DNA of 64,000 bases from Fen-1301 sp963786395 (GTDB taxonomy: Bacteria; Bacteroidota; Ignavibacteria; Ignavibacteriales; Ignavibacteriaceae). The DNA is taken from the NCBI GenBank assembly GCA_963786395.1, contig CAWAZD010000001.1, forward strand, positions 372,001 to 436,000, written 5' to 3'. The notes beneath the pieces were generated by a model. It was given only the letters and a program-made list of their open reading frames with translations, did not search any database and was not told where the DNA came from. Below, piece after piece: positions 20,118 to 30,241 of the stretch (positions are counted from its first letter, which is position 1; every line of letters starts with the position of its first letter). Position numbers and translations under genes: made by a program.

Positions 20118-21281
20118 TTGAATAGTTTTTTTATTATTATATTAGATGGCGTTGGGATTGGTGAATTGCCAGATGCTGGATTATATGGAGATTTAGGTAG
20201 TAATACTCTCGCTAATATTGCAAACTATGTCAATGGTTTGAATCTCCCTAATCTTGGAAAAATGGGATTAGGAAATATTTCACCAATTAAGGGAATATCG
20301 CCTGCGGCTAAACCTATTGCTTCATATGGTAAATTGGCAGAAGTATCTAAGGGTAAAGATTCTACAACTGGTCATTGGGAAATTGCCGGATTAAAAATCA
20401 CGAAAGATTTTTCTTATTTCCCTCAGGGATTCCCTGAAGATCTAGTGAATAAATTTCTTAAGGCCTCAGGATGTAAGGGAATTTTGGGAAATAAACCTGC
20501 TTCGGGAACTGAGATAATAAAAGAACTTGGTGAAGAACATCAGAAAACCGGGTATCCGATAATTTATACTTCGGGTGATTCAGTATTTCAAATTGCAGCT
20601 CACGAAGAGATTATAACATTGGAGCGATTATATGAGATTTGTAAAATCACCCGGGATAAAGTTCTTACATATCCGTTAAATGTTGGGCGTGTAATTGCCA
20701 GACCATTTATTGGTAGTCCTGGGGGATATAAACGAACAACTAACAGGAAAGATTTTTCGCTGGACCCACCTTCTGATACAATCCTGAATTTATTGCAGAA
20801 AAATAGCATCCCGACGGTGGCAATAGGGAAAATTAATGATCTTTTTAACTATAGAGGAATTTCAACACAGGAAAAAACAAAAACAAATAAAGAAGGGTGT
20901 CTGAAGTTATTAGAATATGCAGAGAATTCAATAAGCTCATTGGTTTTTGCCAATCTTGTGGATTTCGATGTTTTTTTTGGGCATAGGAATGATCCTGTTG
21001 GATTTGCAAATGAATTAAAGGCTTTTGATGATTACCTTCCTGAATTTCTTGATAAACTTGATGAATCAGATCTACTAGTAATTACAGCTGATCATGGTAA
21101 CGATCCTACTTCTGCAAGTACTGATCATACCAGAGAGTATATTCCTTTGCTGTTTTTCCAAAAAGGGAAGCCAGGGAAAAACCTTGGAACAAGGGATACC
21201 TTTTCTGATATTGCCAAGACAGTAGCTGAATTCTTTAAAATAGATAATTTATTGGAAGGGAAAAGCTTTCTGAAAGACTAA
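20118..21281 (+). CDS. deoB: Phosphopentomutase
   Basis: Interconverts (deoxy)ribose-1-phosphate and -5-phosphate in nucleoside salvage. It belongs to the alkaline-phosphatase superfamily with a dinuclear Mn site: IILDGVGIGELPDA at the N-terminus, KDSTTGHWEIAG (catalytic Thr region), TADHGNDPTSASTDHTREY near the C-terminus. 387 residues, close to the usual 390-407. It starts at TTG. It may be co-transcribed with the upstream GAF protein, and the two EutN-like genes follow after 110 bases. Confidence 0.95.
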   Translation: MNSFFIIILDGVGIGELPDAGLYGDLGSNTLANIANYVNGLNLPNLGKMGLGNISPIKGISPAAKPIASYGKLAEVSKGKDSTTGHWEIAGLKITKDFSYFPQGFPEDLVNKFLKASGCKGILGNKPASGTEIIKELGEEHQKTGYPIIYTSGDSVFQIAAHEEIITLERLYEICKITRDKVLTYPLNVGRVIARPFIGSPGGYKRTTNRKDFSLDPPSDTILNLLQKNSIPTVAIGKINDLFNYRGISTQEKTKTNKEGCLKLLEYAENSISSLVFANLVDFDVFFGHRNDPVGFANELKAFDDYLPEFLDKLDESDLLVITADHGNDPTSASTDHTREYIPLLFFQKGKPGKNLGTRDTFSDIAKTVAEFFKIDNLLEGKSFLKD

Positions 21282-21391
21282 AAACATACAAAGATTATTA
21301 TCTATGTTAATTGATTGATTGGAATTTTAAAGAGAGAGAAGTATATTAAGATCGATATAAATATTTTACATCTACTGGAGGTATCGAATTA

Positions 21392-21673
21392 ATGATTTTA
21401 GGCAAAGTAATTGGGACGGTCTGGTCGACCAAAAAGGACGAAAACCTTATTGGATCAAAGCTATTGATTGTAAGACAACTTGATCTTGATTATCAGGAGA
21501 AAAGTAATTTTTTAATCGCCATCGACAGTGTCGGAGCCGGCGAAGGGGAAATAGTTTTGGTTGCTTCCGGAAGTTCTGCCCGTCAAACTACTATTACGAA
21601 AAATAAACCTGTTGATGCTGTTGTAATGGCAATTGTAGATAAACTTGATGTACCCGCAAGAATACCTGAATAG
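21392..21673 (+). CDS. EutN/CcmL-family microcompartment vertex protein, copy 1
   Basis: 93 residues with the full pentamer-fold pattern of bacterial microcompartment vertex proteins: MILGKVIGTVWSTKKDENLIG, KLLIVRQLD, IAIDSVGAGEGEIVLVASGSSAR, PVDAVVMAIVDKLD. A ctggaggt site precedes the ATG. In known shells this pentamer caps the icosahedral vertices. No hexameric shell gene is visible here, so its compartment, if any, is encoded elsewhere. It is the first of a tandem pair. Confidence 0.92.
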   Translation: MILGKVIGTVWSTKKDENLIGSKLLIVRQLDLDYQEKSNFLIAIDSVGAGEGEIVLVASGSSARQTTITKNKPVDAVVMAIVDKLDVPARIPE

Positions 21674-21774
21674 TTAAATTCAAACGGAAAATTTAGTACT
21701 TTATTTTCAGTTTTCATTAGTATATTTTAGTTATTAAAGGAAAGTTCTATAAATAAATAGTATAGGAAATAATT

Positions 21775-22038
21775 TTGTTCCTTGGTAGAGTAATAGGAAA
21801 TATTTGGGCAACACAAAAGTACGAAGCTTTAAAAAGTTTTAAAATGCTTTTAGTTCAACCTATAAATGCTAATTATAATGATATAGGTGAGCCTATTATT
21901 GCTGTAGATACTGTAGGAGCCGGATCGGGAGAAATAATATTTTATATTACTGCCTCTGAAGCTGTTATTCCTTTGCCAGTTGACTTTGCTCCTGTTGATG
22001 CTTCAATAGTGGGAATTGTTGATTCGATTAATACATAA
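21775..22038 (+). CDS. EutN/CcmL-family microcompartment vertex protein, copy 2
   Basis: 87 residues, a diverged paralogue of the gene 100 bases upstream. It shares FLGRVIGNIWATQKYEAL, KMLLVQPIN, IAVDTVGAGSGEIIF and APVDASIVGIVD, but the GSSAR stretch is replaced by ASEAV. The start is TTG after aggaaat. Two distinct vertex paralogues are common in BMC loci, which supports a real shell role. A nucleotide-independent, non-shell use of the fold cannot be excluded. Confidence 0.9.
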   Translation: MFLGRVIGNIWATQKYEALKSFKMLLVQPINANYNDIGEPIIAVDTVGAGSGEIIFYITASEAVIPLPVDFAPVDASIVGIVDSINT

Positions 22039-22157
22039 AGTAGGCAGCGTATTGAGGATTGCTAAACAATTTACAACGTCAAAATCAAGGTAAGCGATAA
22101 GGAGGTTAAGACATTCTTCCAGAAGTAAAAAATTACGATCATATTTAGGATAAATAA

Positions 22158-22856
22158 ATGATAAAACCAACACGGTTACTGATGATTGGACTGTCAGGCA
22201 TATTACTGATACTCGGTTGTTCTTCTTCATCAAATACTGTACGATATAAGGTAAAAGGAGATCAGCAGAAAAGTGAACCCAAAGTCCGGTTTACTTTAAA
22301 TGATCCAAATACATTAAGTTCTGATACAACCAATATTGAAGAAATGTCTGATGATTCAGATTCAGAAGAATTACCTAATGAAACGCAATCCATCGATATT
22401 TCTTCAATAATGCAGAAAATTCAGACAAATAAAGACTCTAAGAATATACCTGGTGATAATTCGTTGAAAGAAAGAATGTTAATGGAAATTATCAAGTATC
22501 TTGATACTCCCTATAAATATGGTGGAAGTTCGAAAAATGGTATTGATTGTTCCGCTTTTACTCAGGCAATTTTCCAGAATACTTTTTCGGTATCGTTATT
22601 AAGATCAGCGAGAGATCAATATACTGAAGGATCTATAATCGATAATCGTGAAGGACTCCAGTTTGGCGATCTTATTTTCTTCAATACAAGAAGAAGAGTT
22701 CATCCAGGACATGTCGGTATATATATAGGCGATAATTTATTCGCTCATTCAAGTTCAAAAAATGGGGTTATTGTTTCTTCTCTAGACATGGATTATTATT
22801 CGAAGAGGTTCATGGGGGGAAGAAGATTAGAGGGTTTATTGGATGCAAAAATGTAA
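22158..22856 (+). CDS. NlpC/P60 cell-wall hydrolase lipoprotein
   Basis: 232 residues. A signal peptide ends in lipobox ILGC (Cys21), so it is probably anchored to a membrane facing the periplasm. A low-complexity Ser/Asp/Glu linker (25-105) leads to the NlpC/P60 domain: NGIDCSAFTQ (catalytic Cys131), PGHVGIYIG (His185), FAHSSS (His197). The family cleaves gamma-D-Glu-mDAP bonds in peptidoglycan. It follows the EutN pair by 119 bases; whether they form an operon is unclear. Confidence 0.92.
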   Translation: MIKPTRLLMIGLSGILLILGCSSSSNTVRYKVKGDQQKSEPKVRFTLNDPNTLSSDTTNIEEMSDDSDSEELPNETQSIDISSIMQKIQTNKDSKNIPGDNSLKERMLMEIIKYLDTPYKYGGSSKNGIDCSAFTQAIFQNTFSVSLLRSARDQYTEGSIIDNREGLQFGDLIFFNTRRRVHPGHVGIYIGDNLFAHSSSKNGVIVSSLDMDYYSKRFMGGRRLEGLLDAKM

Positions 22857-22867
22857 TTCATAACTAT

Positions 22868-22901
22868 TAATAGTAGAAGAGTTATCACTCTTCTGCTATT
22901 A
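22868..22901. terminator. Bidirectional hairpin between convergent genes
   Basis: A 15-base stem (22868-22882 with 22887-22901) with one G-T pair and a 4-base loop. It lies between the stops of the NlpC/P60 gene (+) and the reductase gene (-). Tracts of T follow more weakly than in the other terminators here. Confidence 0.7.
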
Positions 22902-22948
22902 ATCAAACATTTTTGAATTAATCATCTTTGCAAAAATAGTTAATTATT

Positions 22949-25900
22949 TCAACTGCAACCAGATGTTGAGCCGCAGGTCATGCACTTAAGACAAGTTCCG
23001 TTTCTAACCATAGTTATACTTTGACATTCTGTACAGACATCACCAGTATAGCCTTTTTCAATAGCTTGTTTTATCTTTGATGATTTTTGAATGCTAGAAT
23101 AACTAGAGTTGGTTAACTTTTTTGATTCATTTTTATCAAGTTCAACCAACCTCTCACTCACAATTTCCTCACTTTCAAATTCCGGTTCGGCTAATTTTTT
23201 TACAATTCCCGGGGATAATTTTGATTTATTTTCAGTCGGATCTACATGTGATAGATCGTTTCTACCCAGATAAGTTACAGCCAGCTCCCTAAAAATATAA
23301 TCGATAACAGAAGTAGACATTCTGATTTTTTCATTTCCGGAAACCATGCCGCTAGGCTCAAAACGAGTAAAAACAAAAGCGTCAACAAACTCTTCAAGTG
23401 GAACTCCATGCTGAAGTCCAAGTGAAATAGCTATTGCAAAGCAATTAAGTAAACTTCTGAATGCTGCTCCTTCGCGGTGCATATCAATAAATATTTCACC
23501 AATTTGTCCGTTGTCATATTCGCCGGTTCTGATATAAACTGATTGTCCGTTAATTTTTGCTTTTTGCGTGTAACCGGTTCGTCTATCAGGCAATCTTCTT
23601 CTTTTAGCAATATACCGGTGAATAATTCTTTCAGCTATTTTAACGATATCATTATTTTCCTTTTCCTCAAGTATAGCCTCAATTTCCTCATCATTCATTG
23701 AATTCAGTGGCTGAGATAATTTAGAACCGTCCCTATATAGGGCAATAGCTTTTACTCCTAATTTCCAGGACTGCAAATAGGCATCTTTTACATCATCAAC
23801 ACTTGCTGAATTTGTAAGATTGATTGTTTTTGAAATAGCTCCTGATATAAAGGGTTGGGCAGCAGCCATCATTTTTATGTGGGCTGAAGAACGGATAAAC
23901 CTGGTTCCTTTTTTCCCGCATTTATTAGCACAATCAAAGACTGGATAGTGTTCATGTTTTAGGAATGGTGCTCCTTCAAGAGTCATAGTTCCGCAGATAT
24001 AATCATTAGCTGAGGCAATTTCTTGTTTGGAGAAACCTAGCGCGGAAAGTAAGTTAAAATCGAAAGCATTCATTTGCTCATCACCAAGGCCAAGTTTATT
24101 TATCAGAAAATCAGCACCTATTGTATATTTATTAAATGCAAAACCGATTTCAAACACTGAAGGAAGTGCCTTCTCAATTTTTGATATAATATCCTCAGTG
24201 AAACCCTTTGATTTTAGAGATTCTTCATTGATATAAGGACAACCAGAAAAAGAGCCTGATCCTTTTGCATATTTAATTATTTCATTTATTTGGTCCTGAT
24301 TATAACCCAATCTATCAAGTGCCGGTGGAATGGATTGGTTTATAATTTTAAAATAACCACCACCAGCCAATTTTTTGAATTTTACAAGAGCAAAATCAGG
24401 TTCAACCCCCGTAGTATCACAGTCCATCACAAGACCAATAGTACCTGTCGGGGCTATAACTGTGACCTGTGCATTTCTGAAACCATATTTGGTTCCCAAT
24501 ATCGAATGCTTTATCAGCATCTTCCCTTGCAGCCCGAAGAAGGTCTGAAGGACAATATTTCGGGTTTATTCCTACCGGTAAAACCGATAGACCCTCATAT
24601 TCTTCAGCTGGGAACATTATAGGCAGCTCTCCTATGATTTCTGATAACCCGTAACATATGGTCTTTGTTCTTATCATAATTTGGAAATGGTCCTAATTCT
24701 CATAGCCATTTCAGCAGAGGTGGCATAAGCAGTCATATGCATTATTGCGGTAAGAGCACCGCAGATAGCAAATGCTTCATTACTGTCATAAGGAATTCCC
24801 TGCTGCATTAAAAGAGAACCAAGATTTGCATATCCTAAACCTAAAGTCCTGAAATTATAACTCAATTGAGCAATTTCTTTACTAGGGAATTGTGCCATTA
24901 GAACACTTATTTCAAAACAATAGTTAAAGTCTTGAAACATGCCTAAAGCTTTCAATTTTAATAGTATGAGATTTATTATCATAAAATTTTATTAAGTTCA
25001 TAGATGCCAGATTACACGCAGTATCATCAAGGAACATATATTCACTGCACGGATTTGATGCTTTAATTTCTCCATTTTCAGGGCATGTGTGCCATTCATT
25101 AATAGTTGTATGATATTGTATACCGGGATCGGCACAAGACCAAGCTGAATAAGCGATATCATTCCACAATTCACGGGCTTTAATGTCTTACATGGATTAG
25201 GTTTTCTATTTTCATTTCTAGCTTTTTTTTTTTCAACTCTCCAATAAAGATTCCAATCGTCGTCATTAATACTGCATTCATAAAATAATTATTAATCCGA
25301 ACTGAGTTATTTGAATTTTGATCCGGAAACAGTATTATAGGCATCTGAAGTCCAGTCGATATCAAAAATCGGGAATTCTATTGATCTAAATCCAAGTTTA
25401 GCAAGGTGAATTACCCGTTCAATATAATTATTAGGAATATTGGACTTTACGTGCTTCAATAACAGCTGCTTTAAATTTCTTATTTAAGTTGTTTATTAAA
25501 CCTGTCATTTTCAGGATGTTCATCATAGCATGCTTTCATAATCATATTAAGATGGTAATTGCATAATTTTGAACCTACGACAAGGGACGCTACTTTTTGT
25601 TCTTCGATAACCTTCCAATTAATGAATTCTCTAATATCAGGATGATCTAAATCAAGAGTAACCATTTTAGCGGCACGTCTTGTAGTCCCTCCTGATTTAA
25701 TAGCACCCGCGGAACGGTCTCCTATTTTTAGGAATGACATTAAGACCTGAGGATTTACCCCCTCCGCTTAAAGATTCATTTGCGCCTCGAATGTCAGAAA
25801 AATTAGTTCCAGTGCCGGAACCATATTTAAATAGACGAGCTTCACGCACCCAAAGATCCATAATACCGCCATCATTCACTAGATCGTCTTTAATGGATTG

Positions 25901-26503
25901 AATAAAACATGCATGGGGTTGTGGATGCGTATAGGCATCAGCAGAAGTGACTAATTCTTTAGATTTATAGTCAACGTAATAATGCCCCTGAGAAGGTCCT
26001 GTAATTCCATAAGCCCAGTTTAATCCTGTATTAAACCATTGAGGGCTATTTGGCGCTGCCATTTGAGTTGCAAGCATATAAATAATCTCATCATAGAAAG
26101 ATTTTGCATCTTCTTCGGTATCAAAATAATTTGCCTGCCATCCCCAGTAGGTCCAGCATCCGGCTAATCTATTAAATACCTGTCGCGCATCTGATTCTGC
26201 AGTAGATCTTTCTTTTTCAGGAAGTTGATCAAGTTTATCAGAATCAGCTTTTGATGGTTGTAACCAAGAGGGAACCCCTTTTTCTTTTAATTTTTTCAGC
26301 AATTTCGGTACGCCAGCCTTCCTGAAATATTTTTGTGCCAATATATCAGTAGCAACTTGTGACCATGCGGCCGGAATTACAACATCTTCCATCCTGAATA
26401 CAACTGAGCCGTCAGGATTTTTAATTTCGGAAGTACGTTTAACAAATTCAATATGTAAAAGCGGATCCTGATCTGCTTTTGTAAAATATCTTAATACCTT
26501 CAT
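22949..26503 (-). CDS. nrdJ: Class II (adenosylcobalamin-dependent) ribonucleotide reductase (frame broken)
   Basis: Makes deoxyribonucleotides using vitamin B12. The N-terminal half has YFDTEEDAKSFYDEI, NSPQWFNTGLNWAYG, HACFIQSIKDDLVNDGGIMD, GSGTGTNFSDIRG; the core has KASNPCSEYMFLDDTACNLA and later APTGTIGLVMDCDTTGVEPD. The C-terminal Cys-rich tail (CTECQ...CLKCMTCG) is typical of the large B12 form. About 1185 codons. At least six indels lie between 24417 and 25740, while the ends are clean. A 388-base gap separates it from the divergent ABC gene. Confidence 0.94.
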
Positions 26504-26891
26504 TATAAAGTCCGCGAATTATTTAATATTATAAATAATCATTTTTAATAAATTTAAGTAAAAAATTTGATATGAATGTGTGCAATATTGCATTTGAACA
26601 CATATATATAAGTAAATGAAGAATGATGTTTATTGTCCTGAATTCAATGTAAATAAAAGAAAATTTACTTTCAAGGAAAATTAATTAGTTTTTTGTGAGC
26701 AAAATTATTGTTATCAAAATTGGTATTATTTTGCTAATATCCAAATAAATTCTAATAAAAGAATTATTCAATATAAGTTAGAAATATTTTACATGTGATC
26801 TAAAGGCACATTTTTAGAAGATTTATTTATTAGGTCAAGATATACTATTTTTAAAGTTGATAAATTTCTTTGATCATACTAAGGTTTACTG
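26504..26891. other. Divergent intergenic region with a perfect 12-base palindrome
   Basis: AT-rich gap between nrdJ (-) and an ABC gene (+). The clearest structure is tgcaatattgca at 26581-26592, about 80 bases upstream of nrdJ and flanked by tgtg and caca. It could be an operator for the reductase gene; it does not clearly fit the two-box NrdR pattern. I see no cobalamin riboswitch and no coding frame. Confidence 0.4.
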
Positions 26892-27812
26892 TTGAATAAT
26901 GATAAAGTAATTGAAATTGAAAACCTGTCAAAACAATTCAGGGAAGTAAAGGCTGTAAACAATCTGTCGTTAAGTGTATTTAAAGGCGATGTTTTTGGAT
27001 TTCTTGGTCCAAATGGCGCGGGTAAAAGTACGACAATACGCATGCTCGTTTCTTTAATAAATCCGTCTGAAGGGAATATACGAATATTCGGAAAGGACCT
27101 GAGATCGAAAAGGATTGAGATTTTAAAACATGTAGGGGTTATCGTTGAAAAACCAGACTTTTACGGATACCTTTCGGCTTATAAGAATATCGAATTACTT
27201 GGGAAGTTATCGCAAACAGATGTTTCTCAAAAAAGAATTATGGAAGTACTGGAACTTGTCGGGCTTGAAAAGAGGTTCAAAAGCAAGGTAAAAACGTTTT
27301 CTCATGGTATGAAGCAAAGATTAGGTCTTGCTCAGGCACTTTTGCACGATCCCGATCTAATAATTCTTGATGAACCAACGACTGGTCTGGATCCACAGGG
27401 GATGAAAGAGGTCAGGGACCTTTTATTATATCTCAGTAATGAAAAGGGGAAAACTATATTTATTTCCAGTCATATATTGTATGAAATAGAATTGGTGGCA
27501 AACAGAATGATAATTATCAATAAGGGGATGAAAGTTGTTGAAGGCTTTGTTAAAGATCTTCTTAATGCAGATTACTTTAATGTTTCATTTGAGGTTAATG
27601 ATGGAGAAAAGGCTAAATCTATTCTTAATAACTCATTATGGATCAACAAAATTGAATCGTCAGCAAACAATAAAATTATTTTCTCTCTTTCGAATGACGA
27701 AATACCGAAACTTAACCGTTATCTAATTGAAAACAATATAGAAGTGAGTTCTGTTATACCGACTCATTCACTTGAACAGTATTTCCTCAATATTACAGAA
27801 AAGGGGGAGTAA
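26892..27812 (+). CDS. ABC transporter ATP-binding protein
   Basis: 306-residue ATPase of the DrrA/NatA-like exporter type. It has Walker A GPNGAGKST (residues 39-47), the Q-loop region, signature FSHGMKQRLGLAQ, Walker B LIILDEPTTGLDPQG and H-loop SSHIL, then a C-terminal extension usual in this group. The start is TTG. It overlaps the permease start by one base, so the two are coupled. The substrate is unknown. Confidence 0.95.
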   Translation: MNNDKVIEIENLSKQFREVKAVNNLSLSVFKGDVFGFLGPNGAGKSTTIRMLVSLINPSEGNIRIFGKDLRSKRIEILKHVGVIVEKPDFYGYLSAYKNIELLGKLSQTDVSQKRIMEVLELVGLEKRFKSKVKTFSHGMKQRLGLAQALLHDPDLIILDEPTTGLDPQGMKEVRDLLLYLSNEKGKTIFISSHILYEIELVANRMIIINKGMKVVEGFVKDLLNADYFNVSFEVNDGEKAKSILNNSLWINKIESSANNKIIFSLSNDEIPKLNRYLIENNIEVSSVIPTHSLEQYFLNITEKGE

Positions 27813-28651
27813 TGATAACTTTAGTTAATATTGAACTCTATAAAATATTTCGTAAATGGAGAACCTACATTGGATTCATCGCAATTGCAGTGCTTGTACC
27901 GGTAATTCAACTTGCCATGTTGGCTGAAGGAGAGCGGTCACTTGACTTTATGACACGGAATCTTCAGCAATCATTCGTGTTTGTGGGCAATCTTTTAAAT
28001 GGGTATCTTATCTCCTATATAATATTAAACAGCCTTGTAATTCATATACCTTTCCTGATTGCCTTAGTAGCTGGAGACCTGCTTGCAGGGGAAGCAACGG
28101 CAGGTACGTACAGATTACTGCTAACAAGACCTGTTTCCAGATTTCGACTAATCTCAGCAAAATTTATATCAGGTGTAATTTATACAAATGTACTTGTGTT
28201 CTGGCTTGCAATATTTAGCCTTGGTCTCGGCATTATAATTTTCGGAGTAGGTGAGTTAATAGTAATTAAAAGTTCCTCAATTATGATTTTCCCTAAATAT
28301 GATATCCTATGGAGGTTTATTTTAGGTTATGGTTTTGCTTCATTAAGTATGATGGTGGTTGCATCCCTTGCTTTCCTGCTCTCCTCTTTAGTAGAGAATG
28401 CGATAGGTCCTATTGTTACTACGATGGCTATAATCATAGCATTCATTATTATTTCTGCAATTGATATTGAAATCTTCCAGAAAATAAAACCTTTTCTCTT
28501 TACCAATTATATGAATTCCTGGAGATTGCTATTTGATGATCCTGTTGATATTTCTAAGATACTTCAATCGGTTATTATTCTTGCAAGCCATATTATTGTC
28601 TTTTTTGGAGCTGCGGTATACGTTTTTCACAAAAAAGATATATTGACTTAG
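27812..28651 (+). CDS. ABC-2 type membrane permease
   Basis: 279 residues with about six hydrophobic helices and the ABC-2 hallmark GDLLAGEATAGTYRLLLTRPVSR in the first third. It partners the preceding ATPase, from which it is separated by a one-base overlap (TAATGA). Such pairs export drugs, lipids or polysaccharides, or act on Na+; nothing in the sequence decides between these. Confidence 0.92.
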   Translation: MITLVNIELYKIFRKWRTYIGFIAIAVLVPVIQLAMLAEGERSLDFMTRNLQQSFVFVGNLLNGYLISYIILNSLVIHIPFLIALVAGDLLAGEATAGTYRLLLTRPVSRFRLISAKFISGVIYTNVLVFWLAIFSLGLGIIIFGVGELIVIKSSSIMIFPKYDILWRFILGYGFASLSMMVVASLAFLLSSLVENAIGPIVTTMAIIIAFIIISAIDIEIFQKIKPFLFTNYMNSWRLLFDDPVDISKILQSVIILASHIIVFFGAAVYVFHKKDILT

Positions 28652-28667
28652 CAATAAGGAGTTTAAA

Positions 28668-29357
28668 ATGAAAATAATTTTTATTGTTATTCTGATGTTT
28701 CAGGGGTTTGTTTTCTCACAAGTTAAAAACCCAGATCTTATATTGAACGAGGTAAAAGAGGAATTCAATAAGGTTAAGGATTATAAAGTAGATGTTAATA
28801 TCAAAGTGGATGTTGATTTTATTAAGGTGCCGGAGACTAAAGCAAAAATCTATTTTAAGCAGCCGGATAAAGTACATTTTGATTCCGAGGGATTTGCAAT
28901 GCTTCCAAAAGAAGGTATGAACTTTTCTCCCTATTCCTTTTTAAAAAAGGACTATACAGCATTATATGAGAAAGAAGGAAATATTGACGGACACCCTGTA
29001 TCAATTATTAAAGTAGTTCCATCCGCAGAAAATGGGGATATTGTTCTTACCACTTTATGGGTTGATCAAACTGCAAATATTATACGCAAAGTTGAGTCAA
29101 CTACAAAATCAAACGGCACATTCACAATTGATCTTAAATATGATGACGGGAAAAATGACTATCATCTTCCCAAATCAATGATTTTTGGTTTTAATATAGA
29201 CAAAATGAACTTACCAGGAGCTTTAAGTGGAGAAAGTGAGAGGGACTCAAAGAAGAAAGTAGGTAAAGCTACAACAGGGAGAGTATACATTTCATATTCA
29301 AATTATATTATAAATCAGGGAATTCCGGATAAGATATTCGAAAAAAAGAAAAAATAA
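28668..29357 (+). CDS. Secreted LolA-like protein
   Basis: 229 residues with a signal peptide ending near FVFSQ. The body alternates beta strands as in the LolA/LppX fold: YKVDVNIKVDVDFIKVPETK, AKIYFKQPDKVHFDSEGF, GHPVSIIKVVPS, LWVDQTANIIRKVES. It is probably periplasmic. It sits 16 bases after the permease with its own aaggag site, so it is likely part of the same operon and may carry or sense a lipid handled by the exporter. The functional link is inference. Confidence 0.75.
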   Translation: MKIIFIVILMFQGFVFSQVKNPDLILNEVKEEFNKVKDYKVDVNIKVDVDFIKVPETKAKIYFKQPDKVHFDSEGFAMLPKEGMNFSPYSFLKKDYTALYEKEGNIDGHPVSIIKVVPSAENGDIVLTTLWVDQTANIIRKVESTTKSNGTFTIDLKYDDGKNDYHLPKSMIFGFNIDKMNLPGALSGESERDSKKKVGKATTGRVYISYSNYIINQGIPDKIFEKKKK

Positions 29358-29372
29358 CTCAAGTCCTCTAAA

Positions 29373-29396
29373 TAAACCGGTTAAAATCCCGGTTTT
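29373..29396 (+). terminator. Weak terminator after the ABC/LolA-like operon
   Basis: A 7-base stem (29373-29379 with 29388-29394) followed by a short T run that overlaps the 3' arm. It sits 16 bases after the LolA-like stop. Confidence 0.5.
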
Positions 29397-29468
29397 ACCG
29401 ATATTTTCTTTCCTAAATAATAAAAATAATTTAGATTATGAACAAAGATAATTTATCGGTTTTTTAAT

Positions 29469-29972
29469 ATGAAAAGATTATTACTTATTCTGTTAATTAT
29501 TGCCTGTGTTCAATCTTTATTACCGCAAAATAGAATCTCAGGAAAAGTCACTGACAAAAAATCCTCCCCAATATCCGGAGCAAATGTTTACATAAAAGAC
29601 TCATATGATGGAAACACAACAGGGTCTGATGGAAAGTTTTCTTTTATTACGTCCGAAAATGGTGAACATATAATTGCGGTCAGTTTTATTGGTTATAAAA
29701 CAATTGAACAAAAAGTAAATATCGTAGAAAAACATCTAGAAGTTAATTTTATATTAGAAGAAACTGCTTCACAATTAAAACAAGTAGTCATTTCAGCAGG
29801 AGCTTTTGTTGCCAGTGATGAAAACAAATCTGTTATTCTTCGACCTCTCGATATTACAACCACTGGTGCAAGCGCCGATATATATAGTACATTGAATACA
29901 TTGCCAGGCACACAACAGATAGGTGAAACCGAGGGACTATTTGTTAGGGGTGGTACATGGTTAATCCGATGA
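29469..29972 (+). pseudogene. TonB-dependent receptor, N-terminal fragment
   Basis: 167 residues. A signal peptide (to about LLPQN) is followed by a carboxypeptidase-regulatory-like domain (RISGKVTDKKSSPISGANVYI) and the start of a plug domain (VVISAGAF, LPGTQQIGETEGLFVRGG). The receptor should continue for some 600 residues with a beta barrel. Instead, right after VRGGT the DNA switches to a different gene in another frame and a stop follows. It is a real truncation or an assembly join. Confidence 0.85.
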
Positions 29973-30241
29973 CCAGATGGCAGAAATATAGTGCCCTTGC
30001 TACTAATTTGTTGAAAAAAGCAAAAGAACTTAATCAAGCTAACCCAAGGCCGGATTTTTTAATTGGCCAAAGTGTTTTATATACACCGGAATCTTTTGGA
30101 GGAGGAAAGGATAGAGCGATGCCTTATTTTGAGGATTCAAAGAAAAAATTTGATGAGTTCAAACCGGAGAGTTCTATATCTCCTAATTGGGGTAAAAAGA
30201 CTCTGATGGACCTTTTGGATAAAATTTCGACTGTAAAATAA
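29957..30241 (+). pseudogene. C-terminal fragment of a tetratricopeptide-like Bacteroidota protein
   Basis: 94 residues, MVNPMTRW, then KKAKELNQANPRPDFLIGQS, YTPESFGGGKDRAMPYFE and SPNWGKKTLMDLLDK. From memory this resembles the end of a family of small periplasmic TPR-like proteins common in Bacteroidota, usually over 200 residues. The N-terminal half and signal peptide are missing because the sequence switches from the TonB receptor at about 29955. No ribosome site precedes the ATG. Confidence 0.6.

Noticed and set aside
26504..26891. A cobalamin riboswitch upstream of the B12-dependent reductase
   Set aside because: I could not find the B12-box core or the expected stem order in this 388-base AT-rich gap.
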